Positions 26,683 to 35,803 of a DNA stretch of 64,000 nucleotides are shown one piece after another (the first letter of the stretch is position 1; each line of letters starts with the position of its first letter). The notes below the pieces were generated by a model. It searched no databases, had not been told where the DNA came from, and saw nothing but the letters and a program-made list of their open reading frames with translations. A program made the translations under genes and the position numbers. The DNA is from Phycisphaerae bacterium (lineage in GTDB: Bacteria; Planctomycetota; Phycisphaerae; UBA1845): NCBI GenBank assembly GCA_029260235.1, contig JAJDDP010000100.1, positions 1 through 64,000 of the forward strand, in the 5' to 3' direction.

Positions 26683-27768
26683 TCAATCTTGACGGGTCAA
26701 CACTATCCGTGTGTTGTTCACTCTATTGCTCTTGCCGTTCCGGCCCGTAATCAACCACCCCCCCCGCCAATCAAGGTGGCCATCTCGATATCCCCCCTCG
26801 CCTCTGATGTTCGAGACCTGGTTGCCAAACTTGACTTTCACGATCAAGCTATCGACCAGCTTACAGTTGGCACCGTCAATTTGGAAAACCCAATCGCGGG
26901 TACCAAATTCCTTGGTTGTTAGGCGGAAGACGACCTTATTGCCGTTATGGCTCTCTACTGTACCGCTAATATTGAGAGGCCCCGTATCGACTGACCAGAT
27001 ACCGGTCCACATCTTGTCAGGTGCGAAGGGGGCGCTCTTTTTTCTGTCTCCAGGCCGTCCCCGGCTTTGCGGAGGTTCTTGGTTTGGAGCGATCTTCTTC
27101 TTCGATCTGCTTTTCTTCTTTGACTTTTTTGACAAGACGACGAGTTCGGCTGAATGGAAGATCGTGGGCGACTCCCAACTCACCAGACCAAGGTGTCCCG
27201 GTGTGACGGCACTACGGCCGGCCGGCGCGAGATCCTTGTAGTTGGTCTTCAGTTTGACGATCTGCGCGTCATCAATCCATGCCTCAACGGAGCCCTTGCG
27301 TACCTTCACCACTGCGGAATGTTTGACGCCGTTTCTAATGATGTCCTTGTCTACGGTACTCCGGTTGTTCCAACTCGGGCTGTCATCGACTTCGGCGAAA
27401 CCGTTGTGGCTTTCGCCGGCGCCTGGACGCACTCCGCCCATGAACCACCCGAAGTCATGCTTGCGATAGGACAACGCCTGTCCCACCGCCCGGTTACCGT
27501 TTAGCCGGGTAAAGGTAATCGTAAAGTCATATTCGCCCTTGGGAGCTTTGCCCAAGTCGAGCCTTGCAGGTTCAGCATCATTGGTTTGGAGGCCGTTGTC
27601 AGTCTCCTCCCACGCTCCGGAAAGCAGAGCATCCTCCAGGTCGATATCTTCAAACAGGTCGATTCGGGTGCCCTCAGAAGATGCCTTTTCCTTGTCTGGC
27701 TTACTGCTGCCGCCACTGGCCCACGCTGAAGTAGTAATCGCAAAAACCAGCAGGATTGACATCCGCAT
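26683..27768 (-). CDS. Exported LamG/DUF1080-like protein
   Basis: A 361-residue exported protein. The signal peptide is short (MSILLVFAITTSAWA). The segment from about residue 35 to 210 resembles a concanavalin-like DUF1080/LamG sandwich: ENGLQT-type edge strand, YDFTITFTRLNGNRAVG, DFGWFMGG, KHSAVVKVRKGSVEAWIDDAQI and HLGLVSWESPTIFHSAELVVL. A highly basic linker (KKSKKKSRSKKK) then joins a second beta domain of about 110 residues. Sugar-binding or hydrolysis is possible but not shown. AGGAGG lies eight bases before the ATG. It lies between the folD remnant and folD. Confidence 0.75.
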   Translation of the reverse strand: MRMSILLVFAITTSAWASGGSSKPDKEKASSEGTRIDLFEDIDLEDALLSGAWEETDNGLQTNDAEPARLDLGKAPKGEYDFTITFTRLNGNRAVGQALSYRKHDFGWFMGGVRPGAGESHNGFAEVDDSPSWNNRSTVDKDIIRNGVKHSAVVKVRKGSVEAWIDDAQIVKLKTNYKDLAPAGRSAVTPGHLGLVSWESPTIFHSAELVVLSKKSKKKSRSKKKIAPNQEPPQSRGRPGDRKKSAPFAPDKMWTGIWSVDTGPLNISGTVESHNGNKVVFRLTTKEFGTRDWVFQIDGANCKLVDSLIVKVKFGNQVSNIRGEGGYRDGHLDWRGGWLITGRNGKSNRVNNTRIVLTRQD

Positions 27769-28302
27769 TTCCAGTTCCTCCTCAATAGTTATTCAAGATA
27801 TGGCGCATGACCTAGGCCCACACATCTGCTGAGATGCTAGACGCCCCATCTGCATAGTGCAACTGGTGCCCTATCCGGAACACCTAGCGGGTATTGCCCA
27901 TTCACGAGATTGCAACCAGTGAGCATGGCCGAACGAACCGCTGGATTGAACCAAACAACCCTTTGTTGCGGTGATTTATTCCTGCGTGGCGGATCCATTG
28001 TTGCAGTTTTGCCCAGAAGGCGAGGGGAAAGCAATTTCGTCCCGTTTCGGAACAGTTTGGGCAACATTGCGTGCTGAGTGCTGCTTGCAATTGCGCGATT
28101 CTCACAACACCGTGATGGCTTGTTTCGGCAGTCACCCACCGGATGCGGCCAGAGGCTGCGATGTGGTTCAGCCCTTCGCCTTGGCGCAGGTACCGGATTT
28201 GCAAGTGCAATCTGCCGATTAGCATGAACTTGTTATCGCGCTCGGGAAAACCCTGTTGAGAAAACAAGAGATCCGGGCTTAAGTGCGCCGTCGGAAAGGA
28301 TG
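27769..28302. other. Gene-free stretch between secreted gene and folD
   Basis: About 530 bases with no convincing gene. The ORFs reported here overlap on both strands and lack family-like features. Together with the remnant at 26482 this region and the exported-protein gene look like sequence lying between two folD copies. No terminator-like hairpin is obvious. Confidence 0.45.
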
Positions 28303-29166
28303 CTACAGTTTGACACCTTCAAGGGCAGCGGCTGCGTCGGCGGTCTGATCGATGAGCGTGGCGATGGTCATGGGGCCGACCCCGCCCGGGACCGGGGTGA
28401 TGAGCGAAGCGTGTTGCCTAGCCGGTTCAAAATCAACGTCGCCAAGGTTGCCCTCGTTATAGCCGGCGTCAATGACGACCGCCCCGGGTTTGATCCAATC
28501 ACCCTGAACGAATCGCGGCTTACCGACCGCAGCCACCACAAGGTCAGCCTGGGCTACGATCTCGGGCAGGTTGCGGGTTCGAGAATGACACACCGTGACC
28601 GTGGCGTGTGCATTGATCAGCATAGCTGCCATCGGTTTACCCAGGATAGGACTTCGGCCAATGACGACCGCGCTAGTGCCGGAAAGCGGCACTTCGTACT
28701 CTGCAAGCAGTCGCATGATGCCAGCCGGTGTACACGATCCAAAGGCAGGCATGCCCAGCATGACCCGTCCGAGTGTTCCAGCCGTCACGCCATCAACATC
28801 TTTGGTTACCGGGATGGCTTCAAACGCCGCCCGTTCGTTAACGCCATCGGGCACCGGATGTTGCAACAGAATCCCATGGATGGACGAATCTTGGCCAAGA
28901 TTGGTGATCTGTTCGATGAGTTGATCGGTCGATGTCTCCGCCGACATCTCAATGGCCACCGATTTGACGCCCGCCGCTTGGCAGCGTTTTTGCTTCATCC
29001 GAACGTACGTGGTGCTGGCAGGGTCGCTGCCGACAAGCACAGTGGCCAGCGCGGGCGTGACGCTGACGGTCAGTTGAATCTTCTCTACCTTGGCGGCTGC
29101 CTGCTTCAGGACTTTCTTAGCCAGGGCAGCGCCGTCCATCAGTTTGTTTGTGTCGGATGTTGTCAT
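28303..29166 (-). CDS. folD: Methylenetetrahydrofolate dehydrogenase/cyclohydrolase
   Basis: Bifunctional cytosolic enzyme of one-carbon metabolism that oxidises 5,10-methylene-THF with NADP+ and hydrolyses the methenyl intermediate to 10-formyl-THF. Of 287 residues, the key regions are STTYVRMKQK (catalytic Tyr and Lys), GILLQHPVP in place of the usual GxLVQLPLP, the NADP-binding VIGRSPILGKP, and the C-terminal [11 protein letters not shown]. The ATG at 29166 follows GAGGG. It lies six bases after the valS stop on the same strand, so the two are probably transcribed together. A decayed second copy of its end lies at 26482-26592. Confidence 0.97.
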   Translation of the reverse strand: MTTSDTNKLMDGAALAKKVLKQAAAKVEKIQLTVSVTPALATVLVGSDPASTTYVRMKQKRCQAAGVKSVAIEMSAETSTDQLIEQITNLGQDSSIHGILLQHPVPDGVNERAAFEAIPVTKDVDGVTAGTLGRVMLGMPAFGSCTPAGIMRLLAEYEVPLSGTSAVVIGRSPILGKPMAAMLINAHATVTVCHSRTRNLPEIVAQADLVVAAVGKPRFVQGDWIKPGAVVIDAGYNEGNLGDVDFEPARQHASLITPVPGGVGPMTIATLIDQTADAAAALEGVKL

Positions 29167-29172
29167 CGGCCC

Positions 29173-32100
29173 TCAGTTTAACAACGCCAAATTTATTGCC
29201 AGGGCGGCGTGCTTGGCTTCTAGTTCTGACAGACGGTCCCGGGCTGCTTGGACGACCTCGGGAGCTGCGTTTTCCACGAACTTCTCATTGGATAACCGCT
29301 TCTTGGAAGCTGCGATCTGATTATCTGTTGCGTCGATTTCCTTCTTCAACCGCTCTGCCTCTTTGGCGTCGTCGCTGATGTCATGCACGAAGATCTGGAG
29401 GTTCCCCAGTACCAATGTGGCTGCGTTCTTGGGCTTGGCTGCCTTGGTGGTCACCGTCAAATCCTTCACGTTGGCTAAGCGTTGAAGAATCCCGGCATCG
29501 GCATTGAGCGCCTCGAGGCGGTCGGCTGGGGCGATAAGCGTAAGGTCAACCGATTCGCGCGGAGAGACGCCGCACTTAGCCCGCAGATCGCGAACGCCGC
29601 GCGTGGCGACTTGCAGATCCTCAAAGACCTCCAAAACGGCATCATCGTCCAGGGCAGGCCATCCTGGGGCGGGCGGGAATTCGGCTTGGATCAGCAACGG
29701 TTCCATCTTCGGCTCGGCCAACCCCGGCAAGCCTCGCTCAGGCACGATGGTATTGAGTTGCTGCCACAACCGCTCAGTAATGTAGGGCATGACCGGATGC
29801 AGCAATCGAAGCGTTTGATCCATCACAAAGGCCAAGACCTGCTTGGTCGTCCCGGCGCCGTCTCCGGTCATCCGGGATTTTGTTAGTTCGATATACCAGT
29901 CGCACAGTGCATCCCAGAAAAACTCGCGGAGATCTTTGACGCACGGCGAGAATTGATACGTTCGCAGTTGCTCGTTGGTGCCCCGGATAATGCTGGACAG
30001 TTTCGCCAGAATCCACCTGTCCTCGGCAGGCAGGCTGCTTAACTCAACGGCCTCGCAAGGGGCGCCCTCGATATTCATGAACGAAAAGCGGGCTGCGTTC
30101 CACAGCTTGTTGGAGAAGTTGCGACCCAGTTCAAACTTGTCCGACGTGTCCAGGGCGACGCCGAGTTCCTTCTGCAGCGCATCGTCAGCCCACTGGGTGG
30201 CGAATTCCTTCTTGCACGCCTTGCACTTGACCCGGGCGATGTCGGATGGGCGCTTATTGTGCGGAACCACCGATGTCTGTGAGGTCAGATCTTGGCAGTG
30301 CGGGCAAAGGTATTCGACCGGCATGCGCACATCCTGCGTCTCGGTAGCCATGCCGGCGATGGTATAGCGGAGGGCGTCGGCGCCGTAGAGCGAGATGATG
30401 TTTACCGGGTCCACCCCGTTGCCTTTGGACTTGCTCATCGTCTCGCCGCGGCCGTCGAGGATTTTCGTGTGGATGTATACCTCCCTGAAGGGCACGTCTC
30501 CGATGCAATACAGGCCAGCCATGACCATGCGGGCGACCCACAAGGTGATAATATCCCTCGACGTGATCAGCGTGCTGCCGGGGTAATAGTAGTCAAGCCC
30601 TAGTTCTTCTTGGGTGCGTTTGTCAGGCCAACCCAGCGTGCTGAACGGCCAAAGTGCCGAACTGAACCAGGTATCCAACACGTCGGCGTCTCGGACAAAG
30701 CCGTAGTCCTCAAGAAAATCAACGAAGCTGTCTTCAATGCCGGGGGCCAAGCAGTAACAGCCTGCCAAGGGATGCACGTCGTCGGTGAATGACTTCTTGG
30801 CAACCAATCCCCGGGCTTCTTCTTCGGCGAGCTTGGTCTGCACAAGATCGATCTCATCGTCGGCCAATTCGCCCTCGAATGTCCATATCGGGATTCGGTG
30901 GCCCCACCAAAGCTGGCGGCTGATGCACCAGTCTCGTTTTTCGCCCAGCCAGTCTAGATACGACTTGGCGTAACGATTCGGGAAGACCTTAACCCGGCCA
31001 TCCGCGACTGCATCCATAGCTGCTTGGGCTAGTCCGGGCGACTCGCTTCCGTTCGCAAGTTTGATGCCTCCGTCAACGTCGCCCATCTCGACGAACCACT
31101 GATCCGAGAGGTACGGCTGAATCTGTGTCTTGCTTCGGTCGGAATGGCCCACCTCGTGCTCGTAGTCCTCGGTCTTCTCAATCAGGCCGAGGTCCTCAAG
31201 GTCTTGGACGATTTTCTTGCGGGCATCTAGGTGGCCCATCTCAGCGTAGGGACCGCCATTTTCATTGACCCGGCCATCGCTGGTCAGCATGTTGATCATC
31301 TCAAGATCATTGCGCAGGCCGCAATCGTAGTCATTCGGGTCGTGGGCCGGCGTGACCTTCACCACGCCGGTACCGAACTCCATGTTAACCAACACAGGAT
31401 CACCGATGATGGGAATCTCCCGGCCCATCAAAGGTAGAACGCATGTCTTACCTATCAGTTGCTTGTATCGCGGGTCGTCGGGATGGACAGCTACCGCAGT
31501 GTCGCCCAGCATGGTTTCAGGCCTGGTTGTCGCTATGACTAGTTTCTCGTCAGAGTCTTTGACTGGGTAGCGAATGTGCGTAAGCGTCGCCTTGACCTTC
31601 TCGTGGTAAACTTCGTCGTCGGCAACGGCTGTTTGAAGCTGCGTATCCCAATTGACCAGCCTCTTGCCGCGAAAAATGAGGCCATCTGAGAAAAGCTTGA
31701 AGAACATGTGCCGAACAGCCTTAGCACAGACGTCATCCAGCGTAAAGCGGGTGCGTTCCCAGTCGCAACTGCCGCCCATCTGTCGGAGTTGACCTAGAAT
31801 GCGGGCTTCGTACTGGTCTTTCCATTCCCAGATGCGGCGGACCAGTTCTTCGCGACCCAAATCGTGGCGGGTCTTGCCCTCGAGTTGGAAGATGCGTTTC
31901 TCGACCACGGCCTGCGTGGCGATGCCCGCGTGGTCGGTTCCGGGCTGCCAGAGGCTGTTGTAACCCATCATCCGGTGATAGCGGGTGACCATATCCTGCA
32001 ACGTGTTGTTGATGGCATGTCCAAGGTGCAGCGCCCCGGTAACGTTGGGCAGGGGAATCATCAGCACGAAGCGTTTGTCTGGAGGACGATCATCAGGTCG

Positions 32101-32196
32101 GGCTGAAAAGCAGCGGTTCTGCTCCCAGAGGGCGTAGATGTCCGATTCCACCTGGGCAGGTTCGTAGGTAGTAGCCAATTCATCATGCAGGGGCAT
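29173..32196 (-). CDS. valS: Valyl-tRNA synthetase
   Basis: Charges tRNA-Val. At about 1007 residues it has the HIGH-type motif (PNVTGALHLGH), the KMSKS loop (TMSKSKGNGVDP), the editing CP1 domain (TTRPETMLGDTAVAVHP), the anticodon-binding region (NKLWNAARF onwards) and a C-terminal coiled coil. Between the KMSKS loop and the anticodon-binding domain there is an inserted four-Cys zinc ribbon (CPHC...CKAC). The track start is a TTG at 32211; I prefer the ATG at 32196. folD follows after six bases. Confidence 0.97.
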   Translation of the reverse strand: MPLHDELATTYEPAQVESDIYALWEQNRCFSARPDDRPPDKRFVLMIPLPNVTGALHLGHAINNTLQDMVTRYHRMMGYNSLWQPGTDHAGIATQAVVEKRIFQLEGKTRHDLGREELVRRIWEWKDQYEARILGQLRQMGGSCDWERTRFTLDDVCAKAVRHMFFKLFSDGLIFRGKRLVNWDTQLQTAVADDEVYHEKVKATLTHIRYPVKDSDEKLVIATTRPETMLGDTAVAVHPDDPRYKQLIGKTCVLPLMGREIPIIGDPVLVNMEFGTGVVKVTPAHDPNDYDCGLRNDLEMINMLTSDGRVNENGGPYAEMGHLDARKKIVQDLEDLGLIEKTEDYEHEVGHSDRSKTQIQPYLSDQWFVEMGDVDGGIKLANGSESPGLAQAAMDAVADGRVKVFPNRYAKSYLDWLGEKRDWCISRQLWWGHRIPIWTFEGELADDEIDLVQTKLAEEEARGLVAKKSFTDDVHPLAGCYCLAPGIEDSFVDFLEDYGFVRDADVLDTWFSSALWPFSTLGWPDKRTQEELGLDYYYPGSTLITSRDIITLWVARMVMAGLYCIGDVPFREVYIHTKILDGRGETMSKSKGNGVDPVNIISLYGADALRYTIAGMATETQDVRMPVEYLCPHCQDLTSQTSVVPHNKRPSDIARVKCKACKKEFATQWADDALQKELGVALDTSDKFELGRNFSNKLWNAARFSFMNIEGAPCEAVELSSLPAEDRWILAKLSSIIRGTNEQLRTYQFSPCVKDLREFFWDALCDWYIELTKSRMTGDGAGTTKQVLAFVMDQTLRLLHPVMPYITERLWQQLNTIVPERGLPGLAEPKMEPLLIQAEFPPAPGWPALDDDAVLEVFEDLQVATRGVRDLRAKCGVSPRESVDLTLIAPADRLEALNADAGILQRLANVKDLTVTTKAAKPKNAATLVLGNLQIFVHDISDDAKEAERLKKEIDATDNQIAASKKRLSNEKFVENAAPEVVQAARDRLSELEAKHAALAINLALLN

Positions 32197-32396
32197 TACA
32201 GCTCGATCCAAATCTACGGGGATGCAGCGAATGCGGCAAAACCGAGAGCATAGGCCTCGAAGGCGAGAAATTCAACTTGCAGTGACGGCTGAGCCTACGC
32301 GGGTTTTCGCCGGGCCACACCAAGCCTATAATCGTCTGCCAAGGTTGGCCATGTTGGCTTGAACCACCCAACCAGAGATAAATTGTTCGGAGTGCC

Positions 32397-33347
32397 ATGT
32401 CCTCAGAAGATTTCTACGACATTCTCAGTGTCGCCAAGACCGCCTCGGCGGACGAGCTTAAGCGAGCCTATCGGAAATTGGCCAAGGAGTATCATCCGGA
32501 CCGCAATCCAGATGATCCCTCGGCAGAGAAAAAGTTCAAAGAGGTTCAGTCTGCATACGATGTTCTCAAGGATCCGGAGAAGCGTGCTCAATTTGACCGC
32601 TTCGGCCCAGCCGCAGTCGGAGATTGGCATTCCAATCCTGATGGCGAGCAAGTCTATAGCTGGTCCTCGGGCGGTCCGGAAATCCGGGTGGAAGACCTGA
32701 AAGATTTGTTCAGCGCATTTGGCGGCGGAGGGCCTCAGCAGAGCGCAAACCCCTTTACCGACATGTTTGGCCGAACCGGCGGGCCTCAACGCGGTCAAAG
32801 AACGCAGCCGCAACAACCCCCAGAAAAAGGTCTGGATGTTGAACGCCGCGTAAACCTTTCCTTCGAACAAGCTGCCAAAGGCACTCAGGTCGAAGTGGAC
32901 ATTGCCGATGAGAGTGGCCAGCGCCAAACTCTCGAAGTAAAGATTCCTGCCGGCGTTGAATCGGGCAAGCGAATTCGCTTGCGGTCCCGGGGTGGGCTGG
33001 GTTCTCTTGGTGGCCCTCGCGGTGATTTGTACTTGATGGTCAATGTCCGTCCGCATCCCTTGTTTCGCCGCGACGGCAAAAATGTGTATATTGATGTTCC
33101 GCTGACCATCATCGAAGCGTCGTTGGGCACCAAGGTAGAAGTACCCACGCTGGAGGGGAAGGTGAGTCTAACCATTCCCCCAGGTGCCAGCAGCGGGGCC
33201 AAGCTGCGTCTGGCTGGGCAAGGCGTCAAGGGCGACAATGGGGCGGCGGGAGATCTGTACGCCGTCGTCAGCATCACAGCCATCAAGGATGCGAACGACG
33301 AACAAACCGAATTGCTACGACAGTTGGCAGCTACGCTCAAGAAATGA
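32397..33347 (+). CDS. CbpA-type DnaJ co-chaperone
   Basis: J-domain co-chaperone without zinc finger (type II). The N-terminal J-domain has the HPD motif (YHPDRNPDDPSAEKKF) and ends near residue 66. A Gly/Phe-rich linker (FGGGGPQQ..., residues 95-145) leads to two DnaJ C-terminal beta domains (RVNLSFEQAAKGTQVEVDI and VDVPLTIIEASLGTKVEVPTLEG). The CxxCxGxG repeats of DnaJ proper are absent. It stimulates a DnaK partner, which is not in this window. It heads a tight run of plus-strand genes (membrane protein, TPR protein, SDR) and is divergent from valS. Confidence 0.93.
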   Translation: MSSEDFYDILSVAKTASADELKRAYRKLAKEYHPDRNPDDPSAEKKFKEVQSAYDVLKDPEKRAQFDRFGPAAVGDWHSNPDGEQVYSWSSGGPEIRVEDLKDLFSAFGGGGPQQSANPFTDMFGRTGGPQRGQRTQPQQPPEKGLDVERRVNLSFEQAAKGTQVEVDIADESGQRQTLEVKIPAGVESGKRIRLRSRGGLGSLGGPRGDLYLMVNVRPHPLFRRDGKNVYIDVPLTIIEASLGTKVEVPTLEGKVSLTIPPGASSGAKLRLAGQGVKGDNGAAGDLYAVVSITAIKDANDEQTELLRQLAATLKK

Positions 33348-33374
33348 GCATCGCGCACAGGAAAGTGAATCTCG

Positions 33375-33782
33375 ATGACGCTCAGTAGCATCACCGGCGA
33401 CAATGATGTAGCGAGGCTCCGCGTGGGCTTGGTTGTCCTGATGGTCGGCGTAGCCATCCTCTTGGCAGCAGTGGGCATGGGTTTCATGAGGACCCCAGCG
33501 CCAGAGGCAGATCATTCTCCATCGCTGACAGGGGCGGCCCGCACCGATCTGACGCAGGGGACCAATTCAAGCATCTTGGCTGTCATCCCGATGCTGGCTA
33601 TCCTGGGCGGAACCTTGGTGGTGACACTCCTGATAGCCGCCTACGCACTCTTTCGACTGACGCGGAACTTGGCGGTACCCCCGACGCCCTCTCCCCAGCC
33701 CAAACCCACTGCCAATGAGGATGTCTGGCAGATGCACAAATTGCCCGATGATAGCCTCGATCGAATGAATCAGGATCAATAG
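33375..33782 (+). CDS. Hypothetical two-segment membrane protein
   Basis: A 135-residue protein with two membrane segments (about residues 15-37 and 60-85), an external loop rich in small and acidic residues between them, and a Pro/Lys/Thr-rich cytosolic tail. No family is recognised. GGAAAG precedes the ATG. It lies 27 bases after the dnaJ-like gene and 14 bases before the TPR protein gene, so it belongs to that operon. Confidence 0.7.
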   Translation: MTLSSITGDNDVARLRVGLVVLMVGVAILLAAVGMGFMRTPAPEADHSPSLTGAARTDLTQGTNSSILAVIPMLAILGGTLVVTLLIAAYALFRLTRNLAVPPTPSPQPKPTANEDVWQMHKLPDDSLDRMNQDQ

Positions 33783-33796
33783 CTGCGCCGGCAGAG

Positions 33797-34990
33797 ATGG
33801 CGTGTCGCTCGACGAAGGTAAAGAACCAGGGGACATCCGTGGACGATCGCCGAGAAGAATTGCTCTATCGCAAAGTAAACCAATTGGCTGCTCTCCTGAT
33901 AGCCGGAGTGAGCATCCTAGCCCTCTTGGTCGGCGTGGTGGCCATCCTGCTTCATGGCTCGATCAAGAACATAGACTCATCACTGGCTGATGCGAACCAC
34001 AAAATCGCCGAATTGCAGGCCCGGCTCGAACTGCTTGAGCGGGCAGAGTCTGCTAGCCCGGAATCGCCAAGATCATCCGATGCTACAGCGACAAGCAGGC
34101 CTACATCTCGGCAGCAGGATCGACGGTCGCGCAAGCGGCCTACGACCAACCCGACCGATGGCGCTGCAGCACCCGTGCCGCAGGAAGAAGCGGGTGTGCT
34201 CGCACTTCGCCGCGGGATCGAAGCCCTTGAATCTGGAAATAATGCCGAGGCGGTGGCGGCGCTAACCGAGGCCAAGAAGGACAAGAAGATCGCCGGCCAG
34301 GCTGCGGTTCTGCTAGCCCGGATCGCTTTGCAGGCAGGCGACCTAGCCGCCGCCACAGCTGAACTGGATGACTGTGCTTCTGTGGATCCCAGAAATGTTG
34401 ATGCGCCAGGTGTCAAGGCTCAGATCGCCTTTGCCAAGCAGCAGTTTGAAGAATGCGCAACCATCATCGCCGCAATGTCACCGGACAATGCCCAAGATGC
34501 AGTGTTGTTGATGATGCTGGGCGAATCACAGCTCCATCTCAACCGGCTTGCCCAAGCTGCTGATGCTTTCGGGCACGTCACCGACTTGGAACCACAAAAT
34601 GCCAAAGCATGGCACCTAGGCGGAGTAGCCTTGCTCAAGAATCTCGATCCAACCCCAGCCGCTTATCGACTGGGCCGAGCAGCTGAACTGTCGCCGGAAG
34701 ATGTCCAGACCTGGTTGCACCTGGGAGTAGCTCTGACCAATTCGGACCAATGCGCTGACGCGGTCCATGCTTTTGCCCAAGGGCTGGCATTGGACGACTC
34801 GGTGGCCGACGCTCATTGGGGTAGGGCGGTGGCCCTGGCTCGATTGGGGCAGGGTGCCGAAGCACGAGGCGCGTTGGCCTTAGCGGTGGCATTGACCCCG
34901 GGATTGGCCGACCGGGCATCTGCAGTTCCTGGGCTGTTAGAGGCTGAACCCGAGCGGGTCAGGAAGAAAACCGGGCGCAAGCAGCGATGA
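33797..34990 (+). CDS. Membrane-anchored TPR protein
   Basis: Up to 397 residues: a membrane segment near residue 32-52 (ALLIAGVSILALLVGVVAIL), a short coiled coil (LADANHKIAELQARLELLE), a Thr/Ser/Arg-rich linker and at least six TPR repeats from about residue 135 to the end (for example KAWHLGGVALLKNLDPTPAAYRLGRA, TWLHLGVALTNSDQCADAV). TPR solenoids bind protein partners. The ATG at 33797 has no good ribosome-binding site; a GTG at 33839 after AGGGGAC is a good alternative that drops 14 residues. It ends in an ATGA overlap with the SDR gene. Confidence 0.82.
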   Translation: MACRSTKVKNQGTSVDDRREELLYRKVNQLAALLIAGVSILALLVGVVAILLHGSIKNIDSSLADANHKIAELQARLELLERAESASPESPRSSDATATSRPTSRQQDRRSRKRPTTNPTDGAAAPVPQEEAGVLALRRGIEALESGNNAEAVAALTEAKKDKKIAGQAAVLLARIALQAGDLAAATAELDDCASVDPRNVDAPGVKAQIAFAKQQFEECATIIAAMSPDNAQDAVLLMMLGESQLHLNRLAQAADAFGHVTDLEPQNAKAWHLGGVALLKNLDPTPAAYRLGRAAELSPEDVQTWLHLGVALTNSDQCADAVHAFAQGLALDDSVADAHWGRAVALARLGQGAEARGALALAVALTPGLADRASAVPGLLEAEPERVRKKTGRKQR

Positions 34991-35724
34991 ACGCCAACCA
35001 CGCGAGAGTCGCCCTGATCACCGGTGCCGCCCGCCGCGTCGGCAAAGCAATCGCCCTGCAATTGGCTACTTCGGGCTATGACCTTGCGATTCACTACCGA
35101 TCCAGCAAAACTGAGGCAGCGCAGCTAGGCCGGCAAATCGCGGCCATGGGTCGTCGCCACTTACTGATCCAGGGTGACCTGATTGATCCAGAAACGCCGG
35201 CCAATTTGGTTCAAGAGACCGTGGCTGGGCTAGGCCGCCTGGACGTACTCATCAACAACGCAGCCCGCTTCGGCTCTATGACCCTCGAAGATTTTGACTT
35301 GGCTACCTGGGACGAAGAAATCCGCGTGAACCTGACGGCCGCAGCTGCGTTGACGCATCATGCGCGGCTGTATTTGGCTGAGCAGGGTAGTGGCTGTGTT
35401 GTGAACATCGGCGACATTTCGGGTGATAGACCTTGGTCAGGTCACCTGGCCTATTGTGTTTCCAAGGCGGGCTTAGCCAGTCTGACCAAGGCGCTGGCGC
35501 GAGAGCTAGCCCCAAACATCCGGGTAAACGCAGTGGCTCCTGGGATCGCCGCTTTTCCAGAGGACTACGACGCCACTACTCAGGAGCGGTTGATCGCCAA
35601 AGTGCCGCTGGCCCGCCCCGGCACACCGGAGGACATCGCCTCAGCCGTTCAGTTCCTGCTGGATGATGCAACCTACATGACCGGACAAGTCCTCAACGTG
35701 GATGGTGGCCGGAGCATCGCCTGA
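34987..35724 (+). CDS. Short-chain dehydrogenase, pteridine-reductase-like
   Basis: A 245-residue NAD(P)-dependent oxidoreductase of the SDR superfamily. The cofactor motif is TGAARRVGKAIA, of the TGx3RxG kind seen in pteridine reductases and FolM as opposed to the TGxxxGIG of most SDRs. NNAA, the catalytic Ser (NIGDISG) and YxxxK (YCVSKAG) are present, and the C-terminal YMTGQVLNVDGGRSIA is usual. Dihydrofolate/dihydropterin reduction or 3-oxoacyl-ACP reduction are both possible. It starts inside the TPR gene stop (ATGA), so its translation is coupled to that gene. Confidence 0.9.
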   Translation: MNANHARVALITGAARRVGKAIALQLATSGYDLAIHYRSSKTEAAQLGRQIAAMGRRHLLIQGDLIDPETPANLVQETVAGLGRLDVLINNAARFGSMTLEDFDLATWDEEIRVNLTAAAALTHHARLYLAEQGSGCVVNIGDISGDRPWSGHLAYCVSKAGLASLTKALARELAPNIRVNAVAPGIAAFPEDYDATTQERLIAKVPLARPGTPEDIASAVQFLLDDATYMTGQVLNVDGGRSIA

Positions 35725-35803
35725 TGATTGTCCAGCAGGGAGCGGACGGCTGCTGCGGGCCTGAAACATGCTGCTGACGAGCGGCGGGACAGAGGAGTAA
35801 ACT

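Noticed and set aside
28300-29181. 293-codon plus-strand ORF opposite folD
   Set aside because: Exact antisense shadow of folD, a gene with all family motifs.
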